Source: Acidovorax sp.
GTDB lineage: Bacteria; Pseudomonadota; Gammaproteobacteria; Burkholderiales; Burkholderiaceae_C
Length of the DNA stretch: 64,000 bases
Assembly (NCBI RefSeq): GCF_021287135.1
Contig: NZ_JAJTBB010000047.1
Location: 62,001-126,000 of the forward strand
Direction of reading: 5' to 3'
Positions 11,156-21,692 of the stretch are shown piece by piece. The notes beneath the pieces are model-generated. The model ran no database searches. It saw only the letters and a list, made by a program, of their open reading frames with translations, and was not told the origin of the DNA. Every line of letters starts with the position of its first letter. Within the stretch, counting starts at the first letter, position 1. The position numbers and the translations under genes are program-made.

Positions 11156-11983
11156 ATGGTGGATTCAGCAGTTCAACCCGCAGTGGAAGTGTTCGGCGCA
11201 CAGGGGCTTCATGACCCTGCGCAGGTGCGCCGCGTGATCCGGCAAGGGGGCTGGGCATCGCACACCAGCGGCCTGGCGCATGGCCGGGTGCAAGGCAACC
11301 TGGTGATCCTGCCCGAGGTGTTGGCCGGCGACTTCCTGCGCTTTTGCCAGCGCAACCCCAAGCCGTGCCCCGTGCTGGCCGTGAGCGAGCCCGGACAGAC
11401 GGCGCTGCCCTCGCTGGGCGAGGACATCGACATCCGCACCGATGTGCCGCAGTACCGCGTGTGGCGCCACGGCGAGCTGGCGCAGGAAGTGGGCGACATC
11501 ACGGACCTGTGGCGGCCCGACCTGGTGACCTTTGTGCTGGGGTGCTCGTTCTCTTTCGAGGCGGCGCTGCAGGAGGCCGGCATCAGCCTGCGCCACATCA
11601 ACGAAGGCAAGAACGTGGCCATGTACCGCACCAACATCGCCACCGAGGCGGCCGGCCCGTTTGGCGGCGCCATGGTGGTGTCCATGCGGCCCATGCCCGC
11701 GGCCGACGTGATTCGCGCCGTGCAGGTCACCTCGCGCTTTCCCAATGTCCACGGCGCGCCCGTGCACATCGGTGATCCGGCCCTCATCGGCATTGCCGAC
11801 ATTGCCAAGCCGGACTACGGCGATGCCGTGGCGCTGATGCCGGACGAGATTCCCGTTTTCTGGGCCTGTGGCGTCACGCCCCAGTCCGCCATCCTGAACG
11901 CGCAGCCGGCGTTTTGCATCACCCACGCGCCGGGCTGCATGTTGATCACCGACCTTCTCAACCACCACCTTGCCAGCTTCTAA
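11156..11983 (+). CDS. YcsI/DUF1445 family protein, D-glutamate cyclase-like
   Basis: 275 residues of the DUF1445 (YcsI) family, often annotated putative hydro-lyase. The mammalian relative converts D-glutamate to 5-oxo-D-proline, and Bacillus ycsI sits beside 5-oxoprolinase genes. Family marks here are [13 protein letters not shown] (about 28-40), [13 protein letters not shown] (about 125), [13 protein letters not shown] and the C-terminal [15 protein letters not shown] 11156 is preferred over the in-frame ATG 11144 because AAGGAA sits just before it. It is the first gene of the operon that ends in 5-oxoprolinase, which supports an oxoproline-related role. The exact reaction here is unproven. 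Confidence 0.85.
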   Translation: MVDSAVQPAVEVFGAQGLHDPAQVRRVIRQGGWASHTSGLAHGRVQGNLVILPEVLAGDFLRFCQRNPKPCPVLAVSEPGQTALPSLGEDIDIRTDVPQYRVWRHGELAQEVGDITDLWRPDLVTFVLGCSFSFEAALQEAGISLRHINEGKNVAMYRTNIATEAAGPFGGAMVVSMRPMPAADVIRAVQVTSRFPNVHGAPVHIGDPALIGIADIAKPDYGDAVALMPDEIPVFWACGVTPQSAILNAQPAFCITHAPGCMLITDLLNHHLASF

Positions 11984-12008
11984 GCGGCAACCCTCCAGGA
12001 GTCTCCCG

Positions 12009-12974
12009 ATGAAAAAAATCGCACTGTGCATGACGGCCGCCCTCGGCATGGGCCTTGCCCAGGCCCAGGTCAAGTGGGACCTGCCCACCGGCTACGGCGC
12101 CAACAGCTTCCAGACGCAGAACGTGCAGCAGTTTGCCGACGAGGTGGACAAGCTCACCGGCGGCAAGCTCAAGATCACGCTGCACCCCGGCGGCTCGCTC
12201 TACAAGGCCAACGAGATCAAGCGCGCCGTGCAGACGGGGCAGGTGCCCTCGGCCGAGTTCATCCTCTCGGGCGCGTCCAACGAGAACCCGCTCTTCGGGG
12301 TGGATTCCATTCCCTTCCTGGCGACGAGCTATGCCGACTCCAAACGCCTGTACCTGGCCGCCAAGCCCGCGCAAGAGAAGCTGCTGGCCTCGCAGGGCAT
12401 CAAGGTGCTGTTCAGCGTGCCCTGGCCCGGCCAGTCGCTGTACTCGCTCAAGCCAGTGAACACGCCCGCGGACTTTGCCGGCACCAAGATGCGCGCCTAC
12501 AACCCGGCCACCACGCGCATCGCACAGCTGCTCAAGGCCCAGCCGGTCACGATCCAGCTGTCAGAGCTGGGCCAGGCGCTGGCAACCAACACGGTGCAGA
12601 ACTTCCTCACCTCCAGCGCCAGCGGCGTGGAGTCCAAGCTGTACGAACAGGTCAAGTACTTCTACCCGGTCAGCGCCTGGCTGCCACGCAATGCCACCGT
12701 GGTGAACCAGAAGGCGTTTGATGCGCTGGACAAGCCTTTGCAAGAGGCCGTGCTCAAGGCCGCGGCGGCGGCCGAGGCGCGGGGCTGGGCCACCAGCGAG
12801 CGGGTGGACAAGGAATTCGTGAAGGAATTGGCCGCGAAGGGCATGGCCGTGGCCGAACCCAGCGACAGCATCAAGAAGGAGCTGGCCAGCATTGGCGATG
12901 CGATGACGGCCGACTGGGTCAAGTCCGCAGGCGCCGAAGGCCAGGCCATCATCGACGCCTACCGCAAGAAGTAA
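12009..12974 (+). CDS. TRAP transporter substrate-binding protein (DctP family), first of two
   Basis: Periplasmic receptor of 321 residues with a signal peptide (MKKIALCMTAALGMGLAQAQ). The start at 12009 follows an AGGAG site. It contains the DctP carboxylate-binding region (GTKMRAYNPATTRIAQLL). It is homologous to the second receptor at 14973 in the same operon: both share the LATGY/LPTGYxAxSFxT start, the KMR/RMR-YNPAT segment and [17 protein letters not shown]. Context suggests 5-oxoproline or a related lactam or amino acid as ligand. Confidence 0.92.
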   Translation: MKKIALCMTAALGMGLAQAQVKWDLPTGYGANSFQTQNVQQFADEVDKLTGGKLKITLHPGGSLYKANEIKRAVQTGQVPSAEFILSGASNENPLFGVDSIPFLATSYADSKRLYLAAKPAQEKLLASQGIKVLFSVPWPGQSLYSLKPVNTPADFAGTKMRAYNPATTRIAQLLKAQPVTIQLSELGQALATNTVQNFLTSSASGVESKLYEQVKYFYPVSAWLPRNATVVNQKAFDALDKPLQEAVLKAAAAAEARGWATSERVDKEFVKELAAKGMAVAEPSDSIKKELASIGDAMTADWVKSAGAEGQAIIDAYRKK

Positions 12975-12985
12975 GCCCGCCCGCA

Positions 12986-13016
12986 CCGGCCCCCGCGCGC
13001 GGCGGGGTCCGGGCCG
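12986..13016 (+). terminator. GC-rich hairpin after the first dctP
   Basis: CCCCCGC-GCGC-GGCGGGG and flanking GGCCC/GGGCC can fold into a GC-rich stem. There is no U-run, so it may only slow transcription or protect the receptor mRNA end. It occupies the 128-base gap between receptor and permease genes. Confidence 0.35.
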
Positions 13017-13102
13017 TCAGTCCCAGGCACGCGTTGCCTGCCCTTCGCCGCGCTGCCGTTTTCCAACCCCTCACTTTTTTCAAGCGTTACCGGGAGTACG
13101 CC

Positions 13103-13612
13103 ATGGACAAACTCGTCCGCAATTTCTACAGGCTGCTGATGCTGCTGTCCGGCCTGTCCATGCTGGCTGCGTTCGCGGCCGTCACGCTGGGCGTTTTTGC
13201 CCGCGAGGTCATCCACCTGAACATTGATGGGCTGGATGCCTATGCCGGCTATGCCATTGCCGCGGCGCTGTTCTTCGCCTTGCCCGGCACGCTGCAAAAC
13301 GGCGACCACATCCGCGTGACGCTGGTGCTGGACCGCCTGCCCGCGCGCCTGCGCTCGGCCTTCGAGTGGTTCTGCCTGGCCGCCGCGCTGGTGCTCACCA
13401 TCTACATCGCCTGCTACGCCGTGCGCTCGGTGTGGATCTCTTACGCCACGCACGACATCTCGCCCGCGGCAGACGCGTCGCCGCTGTGGATTCCGCAGAT
13501 CAGCATGGCCCTGGGCTGCATCGGCTTTGCGCTGTCGTTTGCCCATGCGCTGGTACTGCGGGTGCAGGGCGTGGCCTTTATGGCCGTGTCCGAATCGGCC
13601 CGTTCCGAATAA
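13103..13612 (+). CDS. TRAP transporter small permease subunit (DctQ family)
   Basis: 169-residue membrane protein with four hydrophobic segments (about 12-35, 48-66, 88-110, 132-154). It has the DctQ pattern FFALPGTLQNGDHIRVTLV, like other small TRAP subunits. The ATG at 13103 follows GGGAG. An in-frame reading that begins earlier has no signal or family match. It pairs with the large subunit 21 bases downstream. Confidence 0.9.
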   Translation: MDKLVRNFYRLLMLLSGLSMLAAFAAVTLGVFAREVIHLNIDGLDAYAGYAIAAALFFALPGTLQNGDHIRVTLVLDRLPARLRSAFEWFCLAAALVLTIYIACYAVRSVWISYATHDISPAADASPLWIPQISMALGCIGFALSFAHALVLRVQGVAFMAVSESARSE

Positions 13613-13633
13613 CGCCCGCAAGGAGAAAACAAC

Positions 13634-14932
13634 ATGGACATTCTCATTGCTTTCGGCCTGATCGTGGCGCTGTTCGCGGTGCTCGGCTCAGGCCTGTGGA
13701 TCGGCCTGTCGCTGTTGGCCGTGGCGCTGGTGGGCATGGAGTTCTTCACCAGCCGCCCGGTGGGCGACAGCATGATGCTGACCATCTGGGGCTCCACCTC
13801 CAGCTGGACGCTCACGGCGCTGCCGCTGTTTCTGTGGATGGGCGAAATCCTGTTCCGCAGCAAGCTGTCGAGCAGCATGTTCAAGGGCCTGGCCCCGTGG
13901 CTGGAGCGCCTGCCGGGCCGCCTGCTGCACGTGAACGTGGTGGGCTGCACCATCTTTGCCGCCATCTCCGGCTCGTCGGCCGCCACCTGCGCCACCATTG
14001 GCAAGATCACGCTGCCCGAGCTGAAGGAGCGCGGCTACCCCGAGGACATCTCCGTGGGCACGCTGGCCGGGGCGGGCACGCTGGGCCTGCTGATTCCGCC
14101 CTCGATCATCATGATCGTGTACGGCGTGGCCGCCAACGTGTCCATCTCCAAGCTGTTCCTGGCCGGCGTGATCCCCGGCCTGCTGCTGGCCGCGCTGTTC
14201 ATGGGCTACATCATCGTGTGGGCCCTGTTCAACAAGGACAAGGTGCCCGCACCGGACGCCCGCCTGAGCTTTGCGCAAAAGCTCTATGCCTCGCGCCACC
14301 TGATCCCCGTGGTCTCGCTCATCGTCCTCGTGCTGGGTGCCATCTACAGCGGCATCGCCACGGCCACCGAAGCGGCGGCGCTGGGCGTGGGCGGCTCCCT
14401 CATCCTCGCCAAGATCGAGGGTTCGCTGGACTGGGCGCGCTTCAAGGAAGGCTTGTTCGCCGCCTGCCGCGTGTACTGCATGATCGGCCTCATCCTGGCG
14501 GGCGCCGCCTTCCTCACGCTGGCCATGGGCTTCATCGGCCTGCCGCGCCACCTGGCCGAATTCATCGGCTCGCTGCACCTGTCGCCGTTTGCGCTGATGC
14601 TGCTGCTCATCGTGTTCTTCATCCTGCTGGGCTGCTTTCTGGACGGCATCTCCATGGTGGTGCTGACCATTGCCGTGTTGTTGCCCACGGTGGAGGCAGC
14701 GGGCTTTGACCTGGTGTGGTTCGGCATCTTCATCGTGCTGGTGGTGGAGATGGCGCAGATCACCCCGCCCGTGGGCTTCAACCTGTTCGTGCTGCAGGGC
14801 ATGACACGGCGCGAAGTCACGTGGATCGCCCGCACGGCGCTGCCCCTGTTCGTGCTCATGATTGCCGCGGTCGTCGTGACGTACTTCGCGCCCGATGTCG
14901 TGCTCTGGCTGCCCCGCCAGATGCAGGGTTGA
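13634..14932 (+). CDS. TRAP transporter large permease subunit (DctM family)
   Basis: 432-residue, strongly hydrophobic channel subunit. DctM features are visible: LFLWMGEILFRSKLSS near the start, AAISGSSAATCATIGKI (about 115), LLIPPSIIMIVYGVAANVSI (about 153) and QITPPVGFNLFVLQG in the last quarter. The ATG follows AAGGAG. It serves with dctQ just upstream and probably accepts substrate from one or both receptors in the operon. Confidence 0.95.
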   Translation: MDILIAFGLIVALFAVLGSGLWIGLSLLAVALVGMEFFTSRPVGDSMMLTIWGSTSSWTLTALPLFLWMGEILFRSKLSSSMFKGLAPWLERLPGRLLHVNVVGCTIFAAISGSSAATCATIGKITLPELKERGYPEDISVGTLAGAGTLGLLIPPSIIMIVYGVAANVSISKLFLAGVIPGLLLAALFMGYIIVWALFNKDKVPAPDARLSFAQKLYASRHLIPVVSLIVLVLGAIYSGIATATEAAALGVGGSLILAKIEGSLDWARFKEGLFAACRVYCMIGLILAGAAFLTLAMGFIGLPRHLAEFIGSLHLSPFALMLLLIVFFILLGCFLDGISMVVLTIAVLLPTVEAAGFDLVWFGIFIVLVVEMAQITPPVGFNLFVLQGMTRREVTWIARTALPLFVLMIAAVVVTYFAPDVVLWLPRQMQG

Positions 14933-14972
14933 CCGGCTGCAACCACCACACCGACATCCCAGGAGTTCCGCC

Positions 14973-15941
14973 ATGAAAGCCCTTGTGTTGCTGCTGGCCA
15001 TGCTGGCCGCGGCCCCGGCGCTGCACGCCCAGACCCAGTGGAAGCTGGCCACGGGCTACCGCGCAGAGTCGTTCCACACCCGCAACGTCGTGCAGTTTGC
15101 GCAAGAGGTGGAACGCGCCACCGCCGGGGCGCTGCGCATCAAGGTGCACGCCAGCAACACGCTGTTCAAGCTGGGCGATATCCCGCAGGCCGTGCAGGAC
15201 GCCAAGGCCGAGGCGGGCGAGACCATCATGACCAGCCTGGTGCCGGGCATGCCCATTGCCGGCGCCGATGCCGTGCCCTTCGTGGTGCGCAGCTATGCCG
15301 ACGCGCGCCGCCTGTGGGAGCTGCAGCGCCCGCTGATCGAAGAGCACTTTGCGCAGCGGGGCCTGAAGGCCCTGTATGCCGTGCCCTGGCCGCCGCAGGG
15401 CCTGTTCTCGGTGGCGCCGGTCAAGTCGGCCGCCGACTTCAAGGGCACGCGCATGCGCACCTACAACCCCGCCACGGTGCGCATTGCCGAGCTGCTGGGC
15501 GCCACCCCGGTGGACGTGCCCATGGTGGAGGTCAACCAGGCGCTGGCGGCGGGCAAGCTCGACTCCATGATCACCTCGGCCCTCACGGGCGTGGAAAACC
15601 AGGTCTGGGGCCAGATCAAGCAGTACTACGGCATCAATGCCTGGTTTCCCAAGAACATCGTATTCGTGAACCAGAAGGCGTTTGATGCCCTGCCGCCGCC
15701 AGCGCGACGGGCCGTGACGCAGGCCGCCGCCGAGGCCGAGTCCCGTGGCTGGGCCCTGAGCGAAGCCGTCGCGCAGGAATCGGTGAGCGAGCTGCAGCGC
15801 AAAGGCATCCAGGTGGGCCGTGCGCCCGCCGAGCTGGACGCCGAGCTCAAGCGCCTGGGCGAGCGCTTCTCGCGGGAATGGGTGCAGTCCGTGGGGAACG
15901 AGGCCAACAAGATCTTCATTCCGTACTACTTCCAGCGCTGA
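14973..15941 (+). CDS. TRAP transporter substrate-binding protein (DctP family), second of two
   Basis: Second receptor of the same operon, 322 residues, with a signal peptide ending LHAQ. The ATG at 14973 follows AGGAG. It contains [18 protein letters not shown] for carboxylate binding and [14 protein letters not shown]. Its similarity to the receptor at 12009 points to gene duplication. It is placed after the permease genes and before 5-oxoprolinase. It may widen ligand range or affinity. Confidence 0.92.
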   Translation: MKALVLLLAMLAAAPALHAQTQWKLATGYRAESFHTRNVVQFAQEVERATAGALRIKVHASNTLFKLGDIPQAVQDAKAEAGETIMTSLVPGMPIAGADAVPFVVRSYADARRLWELQRPLIEEHFAQRGLKALYAVPWPPQGLFSVAPVKSAADFKGTRMRTYNPATVRIAELLGATPVDVPMVEVNQALAAGKLDSMITSALTGVENQVWGQIKQYYGINAWFPKNIVFVNQKAFDALPPPARRAVTQAAAEAESRGWALSEAVAQESVSELQRKGIQVGRAPAELDAELKRLGERFSREWVQSVGNEANKIFIPYYFQR

Positions 15942-15971
15942 GCGCGCGGCCGGCCGGTCCGGCCCCGCGCT
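15941..15971 (+). other. Strong hairpin between second dctP and 5-oxoprolinase
   Basis: AGCGCGCGGCCGG (15941-15953) pairs with CCGGCCCCGCGCT (15959-15971) with one mismatch and a 5-base loop. It starts at the dctP stop codon. A pyrimidine-rich stretch follows, but only about 20 bases later, so it is not a classical terminator. Confidence 0.5.
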
Positions 15972-16029
15972 GCACGTTGATCGTCCCTTTTCATCTGTTC
16001 TTTCTTTTTCTTCTGACGGGTTCAACACC

Positions 16030-19000
16030 ATGCAAGCATCGACCACCAATCCCCACGGCAGCCGCTGGCAGTTCTGGATCGACCGGGGCGGCACCTTCAC
16101 CGACATCGTGGCCAAGCGGCCGGACGGCACGCTGACCACGCACAAGCTGCTGTCAGAGAACCCCGAGCAGTACAAAGACGCGGCGGTGGCGGGCATCCGC
16201 CACCTGCTGGGCCTCCAAGCCGGCGAGCCGGTCACGTCCGACCTGGTGGAATGCGTGAAGATGGGCACCACCGTGGCCACCAACGCGCTGCTGGAGCGCA
16301 AGGGCGAGCCCACGCTGCTGGTCACCACGCGCGGCTTTCGCGATGCGCTGCGCATCGCCTACCAGAACCGCCCGCGCCTGTTCGACCGCCACATCCAGCT
16401 GCCCGAGCTGCTGTACACCGAAGTGGTCGAGGCCCGCGAGCGCATGGGCGCGCACGGCGACGTGCTGCAGGCGCTGGATGAACCCAGCCTGCGCGGCGAC
16501 CTGCTGGCAGCCTACGGCCGCGGCCTGCGCAGCGTGGCCATCGTGTTCATGCACGGCTACCGCCATGTGCAGCACGAGCAGGCTGCCAAGCGCATTGCCC
16601 AGGAAGTGGGCTTCACGCAGATCAGCACCTCGCACGAAACCAGCCCCATGATGAAGTTCGTGAGCCGGGGCGACACCACGGTGGTGGACGCCTACCTCTC
16701 GCCCATCCTGCGCCGCTATGTGGACCAGGTGGCCCGCGAGATGCCGGGCGTGAAGCTGTTCTTCATGCAGTCCTCGGGCGGTCTCACGGATGCGGGCACC
16801 TTCCAGGGCAAGGATGCGATTTTGTCCGGCCCGGCGGGCGGCATTGTGGGCATGGCGCGCACCGCCGGCCTGGCCGGGCATGCCAAGGTGATCGGCTTTG
16901 ACATGGGCGGTACCAGCACCGACGTGAGCCACTATGCCGGTGCGTTCGAGCGCGAGTTTGAAACCCACGTGGCCGGTGTGCGCATGCGCGCGCCGATGAT
17001 GAGCATCCACACCGTGGCCGCAGGGGGCGGCTCGGTGCTGGCCTATGACGGGGCCCGCTTCCGTGTGGGGCCTGAGAGCGCGGGCGCCAACCCCGGCCCC
17101 GTCAGCTACCGCCGCGGCGGTCCGCTGGCCGTGACCGACGCGAACGTGATGGTCGGCAAGGTGCAGCCGCGCTACTTCCCCAGCGTGTTTGGCCCGGCGG
17201 CCAACGAAACGCTGGATGCTGACGCGGTGCGCGCCCGTTTTGAGGAGATTGCTGCCCAGACCCAGCGCCAGCCCGAGGAAGTGGCCGAGGGCTTCATCCA
17301 GATCGCCGTGCAGCAGATGGCCAACGCCATCAAGAAGATCAGCGTGGCGCGCGGCTACGACGTGACGCGCTACACGCTGCAGTGCTTTGGCGGCGCGGGC
17401 GGGCAGCACGCCTGCCTGGTGGCCGACGCCCTGGGCATGACGCGCGTGTTTGTGCACCCGCTGGCTGGCGTGCTCAGCGCCTACGGCATGGGCCTGGCCG
17501 ACCAGACCGTGATCCGCGAGCAGGCGGTGGAGATGCCGCTCGCCGCAGAGTCGCTGCCCCTGATTGCCGAGCGGCTCGATGCCCTGGGCGCCGCCGCGCA
17601 GGCCGAGCTGGAGCGCCAGCAGGTCAGCACCAACCCCGTGCAGGTGCGCCACAACGTGCACGTGCGCTACGAGGGCACCGATTCGGCGCTGGTCGTACCC
17701 TTTGGCGACATGGCCGCCATCGAGGCCGCGTTCGAGGCCGCCTACCGCCAGCGCTTTGCCTTCCTGATGGCCGGCAAGAGCCTGGTGGTGGAGGCCGTGT
17801 CGGTGGAGGCGGTGATTGCCGGCGACGCGCCCGCCGAGCCGCGCCTGCCCGTGCACCCGCACCGCAAGCACCCGCAGCGCGAGACGGTGCGCATGTATTC
17901 GGGCGGCCAGTGGCACGGCGCCGCGCTGGTGGTGCGCGAAGACCTGCGCCCCGGCGACGTGGTCCCCGGCCCGGCCATCATTGCCGAGAAGAACACCACC
18001 ACGGTGGTGGAGCCCGGCTGGTCCGCCCGCCTGACCGACCTGGATCACCTGGTGCTGGACCGCGTCACCGCCCGCAAGGTGCAATACGCCGCGGGCACCA
18101 CAGTGGACCCCGTGCTGCTGGAGGTGTTCAACAACCTGTTCATGAACATTGCCGAGCAGATGGGCCTGCAGCTGCAGAACACGGCGTACTCGGTGAACAT
18201 CAAGGAGCGGCTGGACTTCAGCTGCGCGCTGTTCGACGCCGAGGGCAACCTGATTGCCAACGCACCGCACATGCCGGTGCACCTGGGCAGCATGGGCGAA
18301 AGCATCAAGACCGTGATCCGCGAGAACGCAGGCAAGATGCACCCGGGCGATGTGTACATGCTCAACGACCCGTACCACGGCGGCACCCACCTGCCCGACG
18401 TGACGGTGATCACGCCCGTCTATGTGGCCGAGGGCCGCGAGCCCACGTTCTACGTGGGCAGCCGGGGCCACCACGCGGACATTGGCGGCACCACGCCGGG
18501 CTCCATGCCGCCGTTTTCGACCCGCATTGACGAGGAGGGCGTGCAGCTGAACAACGTGAAGCTGGTGGACCGCGGCATCTTTTTGGAAGACGCCGTGCGC
18601 AACCTGCTGGCCACGGGCGGCGGCACCACGCCGTATCCCAGCCGCAACCCCGAGCAGAACCTGGCCGACCTGCGTGCGCAGATCGCTGCCAATGAAAAGG
18701 GCGTGCAGGAACTGTCGAAGATGGTGGACCAGTTCGGGCTCGCGGTCGTGCAGGCCTACATGCGCCATGTGCAGGACAACGCCGAGGAATCCGTGCGCCG
18801 CGTGATTACGCAGCTCAAGGACGGCCACTTCACCCTGCCGCTGGACAACGGCGCACAGATCAGCGTGTCGGTGAAGGTGAACGCGGCCGAGCGCAGCGCG
18901 GTGATCGACTTTGCGGGGACCAGCGCGCAGCAGCCCAACAACTTCAACGCGCCGCGTGCGGTGTGCATGGCCGCCGTGCTGTATGTCTTCCGCACGCTGG

Positions 19001-19719
19001 TGGATGACGACATTCCGCTCAACGCCGGGTGCCTCAAGCCCCTGCAGGTCATCATCCCGCAGGGCAGCATGCTCAACCCCAACCCGCCGGCCTCGGTGGT
19101 GGCGGGCAATGTGGAGACCTCCACCTGCATCACCAATGCGCTGTTCGGCGCCCTGGGCGTGATGGCGGGCAGCCAGCCCACCATGAACAACTTCACCTTC
19201 GGCAATGCGCAGTACCAGTACTACGAAACCATTGCCGGTGGCAGCGGTGCGGGCGCGGTGCTCGATGCGTCGGGCCAGGCCGTGCGCGGCTTTGACGGAA
19301 CCAGCGTGGTGCAGACGCACATGACCAACTCGCGCCTGACGGACCCCGAGGTGCTGGAGTTCCGCTTCCCGGTGGTGCTGGACAGCTACGAGATCCAGCG
19401 CGGATCGGGCGGGGCAGGGCGCTGGGCGGGCGGCGATGGCGGCGTGCGGCGCGTGCGCTTCCTGCAGGCGATGACGGCCAGCATTCTTTCCAACGGGCGG
19501 CTGAACCCCGCCTTCGGCATGGCTGGCGGCCAGCCCGGCAAGCCCGGCGCCAACCGCGTGCTGCGTGCCAACGGCGAAGTGGAGGTGCTGGGCCACATCG
19601 GCGCGGCGCTGATGCAGCCGGGCGATGTGTTTGAGATCGCCACGCCGGGCGGCGGGGGCTATGGCCCTTGCCAGGCGCCCGCCGAGGAGCGTGAACCGGC
19701 CGACGCGGCCGTGTCATGA
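16030..19719 (+). CDS. 5-oxoprolinase (ATP-hydrolysing), fused HyuA-HyuB type
   Basis: Cytoplasmic enzyme that opens 5-oxoproline to glutamate at the cost of ATP. The 1229-residue length matches the fused eukaryote-like form. The hydantoinase A part (about 1-690) has [19 protein letters not shown] at the N-terminus, [16 protein letters not shown], and the actin-like ATP motif [14 protein letters not shown]. The hydantoinase B part (about 695-1215) has [35 protein letters not shown] and GGSGAGAV. The start is set at ATG 16030, the first Met before the FWIDRGG block. Next to a YcsI protein and a TRAP importer, 5-oxoproline (L or D) is the natural substrate, though hydantoins cannot be excluded. 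Confidence 0.93.
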   Translation: MQASTTNPHGSRWQFWIDRGGTFTDIVAKRPDGTLTTHKLLSENPEQYKDAAVAGIRHLLGLQAGEPVTSDLVECVKMGTTVATNALLERKGEPTLLVTTRGFRDALRIAYQNRPRLFDRHIQLPELLYTEVVEARERMGAHGDVLQALDEPSLRGDLLAAYGRGLRSVAIVFMHGYRHVQHEQAAKRIAQEVGFTQISTSHETSPMMKFVSRGDTTVVDAYLSPILRRYVDQVAREMPGVKLFFMQSSGGLTDAGTFQGKDAILSGPAGGIVGMARTAGLAGHAKVIGFDMGGTSTDVSHYAGAFEREFETHVAGVRMRAPMMSIHTVAAGGGSVLAYDGARFRVGPESAGANPGPVSYRRGGPLAVTDANVMVGKVQPRYFPSVFGPAANETLDADAVRARFEEIAAQTQRQPEEVAEGFIQIAVQQMANAIKKISVARGYDVTRYTLQCFGGAGGQHACLVADALGMTRVFVHPLAGVLSAYGMGLADQTVIREQAVEMPLAAESLPLIAERLDALGAAAQAELERQQVSTNPVQVRHNVHVRYEGTDSALVVPFGDMAAIEAAFEAAYRQRFAFLMAGKSLVVEAVSVEAVIAGDAPAEPRLPVHPHRKHPQRETVRMYSGGQWHGAALVVREDLRPGDVVPGPAIIAEKNTTTVVEPGWSARLTDLDHLVLDRVTARKVQYAAGTTVDPVLLEVFNNLFMNIAEQMGLQLQNTAYSVNIKERLDFSCALFDAEGNLIANAPHMPVHLGSMGESIKTVIRENAGKMHPGDVYMLNDPYHGGTHLPDVTVITPVYVAEGREPTFYVGSRGHHADIGGTTPGSMPPFSTRIDEEGVQLNNVKLVDRGIFLEDAVRNLLATGGGTTPYPSRNPEQNLADLRAQIAANEKGVQELSKMVDQFGLAVVQAYMRHVQDNAEESVRRVITQLKDGHFTLPLDNGAQISVSVKVNAAERSAVIDFAGTSAQQPNNFNAPRAVCMAAVLYVFRTLVDDDIPLNAGCLKPLQVIIPQGSMLNPNPPASVVAGNVETSTCITNALFGALGVMAGSQPTMNNFTFGNAQYQYYETIAGGSGAGAVLDASGQAVRGFDGTSVVQTHMTNSRLTDPEVLEFRFPVVLDSYEIQRGSGGAGRWAGGDGGVRRVRFLQAMTASILSNGRLNPAFGMAGGQPGKPGANRVLRANGEVEVLGHIGAALMQPGDVFEIATPGGGGYGPCQAPAEEREPADAAVS

Positions 19720-19792
19720 CGCCGTGGCACACAGCTTGCTGGTCGTTTCGCGCGTTGCCCACAAGGCTCTTTCGATGAACAGGAAATTACCG

Positions 19793-21445
19793 ATGAACTC
19801 TGTGCCCGCTGTCTTTTCCGCACCGGCGCTGCCGGCATCCCTGGCCGCTGCGGCGACCCCCGCAGCTGCTTCGGCATCGGCGGGGGGCGCGGCCGCCTCA
19901 CGCCGCACGCTGTCGGTCGGCCAAAAGCTGGCCGCCAGCTTTGGCCTGCTGGGCCTGGCCGTGGCGCTGCTGGGCGCCACCACCTGGCTCACGGGCCAGG
20001 ACACCGAACACCAGGCCGCGCTGCTGGCGCGGGAGCAACTGCCCATCGAGCGCACGGTGCGCGACTGGAAGACGCAGTCCGTCACCATCGGCCAGATCGC
20101 GCTGCGCGCCACCATCTCGACGGATGTGTTCCCGCTGCTGGCCGAAATGCGTGATCGCCTGAAGGCCGAGGACGCCACGCGCCAGCGCATCGAACAGGCG
20201 CTGGCAGGCGCCTCCACCGCCCACAGCACCGAGCCGTTGTGGAAGGCAGCCCAGGCCCAGCGCCAGCAGTACGCGGCGCTGCGCGATGCGCTGATGCAGG
20301 ACGCGCTGGAGTCCAAGGTCATCAGCCAGAAGGCGCTGCAGGAGCACGCCGCAGCGCTGACGGCCTACCTGCAGACCATCGACCGGCTGCTGGAGGCGTC
20401 CGAGCAATCCTCGCTGGCGGCGGCCGACGCGATGATTGCCGGCGCGGGCCGCGCGCAGTGGATCAGTGCCATCGCGGTGGCGGTGGTGGTGGCCCTGTCG
20501 GCGCTGTTTGGCTGGCTGCTGCGCCGCTCCATCGTGCAGCCCTTGCGCGAGGCTTCCGAAGCGGCGGCCACGGTGGCGCGCGGCGACCTCACCGTGCGCG
20601 TGCAGACCGGCCGCAGCGACGAGATCGGCCAGTTGCTCACGGCGCTGAACAAGATGGTCGAATCCCTGCACTACGTGGTGACCGAGGTGCGCGATTCGGG
20701 TGAGTCCATCCACGTGGCCAGCACCGAAGTGGCGGCCGGCAACACCGACCTGAGCGCCCGCACCGAACACGCGGCCAGCAACCTGCAGCAAACGGCGGCC
20801 AGCATTGCCCAGCTGGCGCAGATGGTGGCGGCCAATGCCGACAGCACCCGCCAGGCCAACGCCCTGGCCGTGAACGCCACAGAGGTCGCCAGCAAGGGCG
20901 GCGCCGTCGTCAGCCAGGTGGTGCGCACGATGGAAGAGATCAACGCCAGCAGCCAGAAGATTGCCGACATCGTGGGCATCATTGACGGCATCGCGTTCCA
21001 GACCAACATCCTGGCGCTGAATGCGGCCGTGGAAGCCGCCCGCGCGGGCGAGCAGGGCCGCGGCTTTGCCGTGGTGGCCAGCGAGGTGCGTGCCCTGGCA
21101 GGACGCAGCGCCAACGCGGCGCGCGAGATCAAGGCCCTGATCTCCAGCAGCGTGGAGAAGGTGAGCGACGGCGCGAAGCTGGTGGTGACCGCCGGCTCCA
21201 CCATGGGCGACATCGTGCAGAGCGTGGAGCGCGTGACGACGCTGATGTCCGAGATCAACGCCGCCAGCTCCGAGCAGAGCACTCAGATCGGCCAGGTGAG
21301 CCAGGCGGTGGACCAGCTGGACCACATGACCCAGCAGAACGCGGCGCTGGTGGAGCAGGGCGCGGCAGCCGCGCAAAGCCTGCAGGACCAGGCGAATCGG
21401 CTGGCGGGGGCGATGGGGCAGTTTCAGCTAGCCAGGATGGGATAA
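19793..21445 (+). CDS. Methyl-accepting chemotaxis protein
   Basis: Membrane chemoreceptor of 550 residues. An Ala-rich N-terminal tail of about 40 residues is followed by transmembrane 1 (about 45-67), a periplasmic helical domain (about 70-220), transmembrane 2 (about 225-248), HAMP (about 249-300) and the cytoplasmic signalling domain with the conserved tip ([19 protein letters not shown]). There is no C-terminal CheR-binding pentapeptide. ATG 19793 has AGGAA at good spacing, and an in-frame ATG at 19775 is possible. It follows 5-oxoprolinase on the same strand, so its ligand may be the operon's substrate. That is inference. Confidence 0.93.
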   Translation: MNSVPAVFSAPALPASLAAAATPAAASASAGGAAASRRTLSVGQKLAASFGLLGLAVALLGATTWLTGQDTEHQAALLAREQLPIERTVRDWKTQSVTIGQIALRATISTDVFPLLAEMRDRLKAEDATRQRIEQALAGASTAHSTEPLWKAAQAQRQQYAALRDALMQDALESKVISQKALQEHAAALTAYLQTIDRLLEASEQSSLAAADAMIAGAGRAQWISAIAVAVVVALSALFGWLLRRSIVQPLREASEAAATVARGDLTVRVQTGRSDEIGQLLTALNKMVESLHYVVTEVRDSGESIHVASTEVAAGNTDLSARTEHAASNLQQTAASIAQLAQMVAANADSTRQANALAVNATEVASKGGAVVSQVVRTMEEINASSQKIADIVGIIDGIAFQTNILALNAAVEAARAGEQGRGFAVVASEVRALAGRSANAAREIKALISSSVEKVSDGAKLVVTAGSTMGDIVQSVERVTTLMSEINAASSEQSTQIGQVSQAVDQLDHMTQQNAALVEQGAAAAQSLQDQANRLAGAMGQFQLARMG

Positions 21446-21447
21446 AC

Positions 21448-21551
21448 ACCCCCCCCTGAGTCGCTTCGCGCCTTCCCCCCGCTCTCGCATCGCTGCGCGA
21501 TGCGGGCAGGGGGACGCCACCGGTGCGGCGGGGCGGCCCTTGCACGGTGGC
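21448..21551 (+). repeat. Family B 3'-end structured repeat (long form), after the chemoreceptor
   Basis: Starts three bases after the chemoreceptor stop with CCCCCTGAGTCGC. It contains CCCCC/GGGGG pairing around an inner hairpin CGCATCGC-TGC-GCGATGCG, then a second hairpin with outer stem GCCACC (21516-21521) / GGTGGC (21546-21551) and inner GTGC/GCAC. It is a member of a five-copy family in this window. Confidence 0.8.
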
Positions 21552-21636
21552 CCCCTGACTTGAGCGGCGCCCGTTGGATGCGCTGGCGGAGAAAGGGAGT
21601 CACGGCGCCGAATGACATGATTCGGTAGAAAAGATG

Positions 21637-21660
21637 AAAAAAAGGCCTGCAACGCAGGCC
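21637..21660 (-). terminator. Rho-independent terminator after etfQO
   Basis: 7-bp stem GGCCTGC / GCAGGCC with a 3-base loop. On the minus strand it is followed by seven T. A partial family A repeat (about 21662-21690) separates it from the gene's stop. Confidence 0.75.
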
Positions 21661-21661
21661 C

Positions 21662-21690
21662 ATCAAGCGCAAGCAGCTACTGATTTTGTA
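21662..21690. repeat. Family A dispersed repeat, partial
   Basis: Half copy: ATCAAGCGCAAGCAGCTACTG followed by ATTTTGTAGC, matching the right half of the copy near 9884-9915. It lies immediately after the etfQO stop. Confidence 0.6.
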
Positions 21691-21692
21691 GC

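Noticed and set aside
16153-19596. Long minus-strand open frame opposite 5-oxoprolinase
   Set aside because: His/Arg/Gly-rich translation without domains, explained by codon bias of the real gene on the plus strand.
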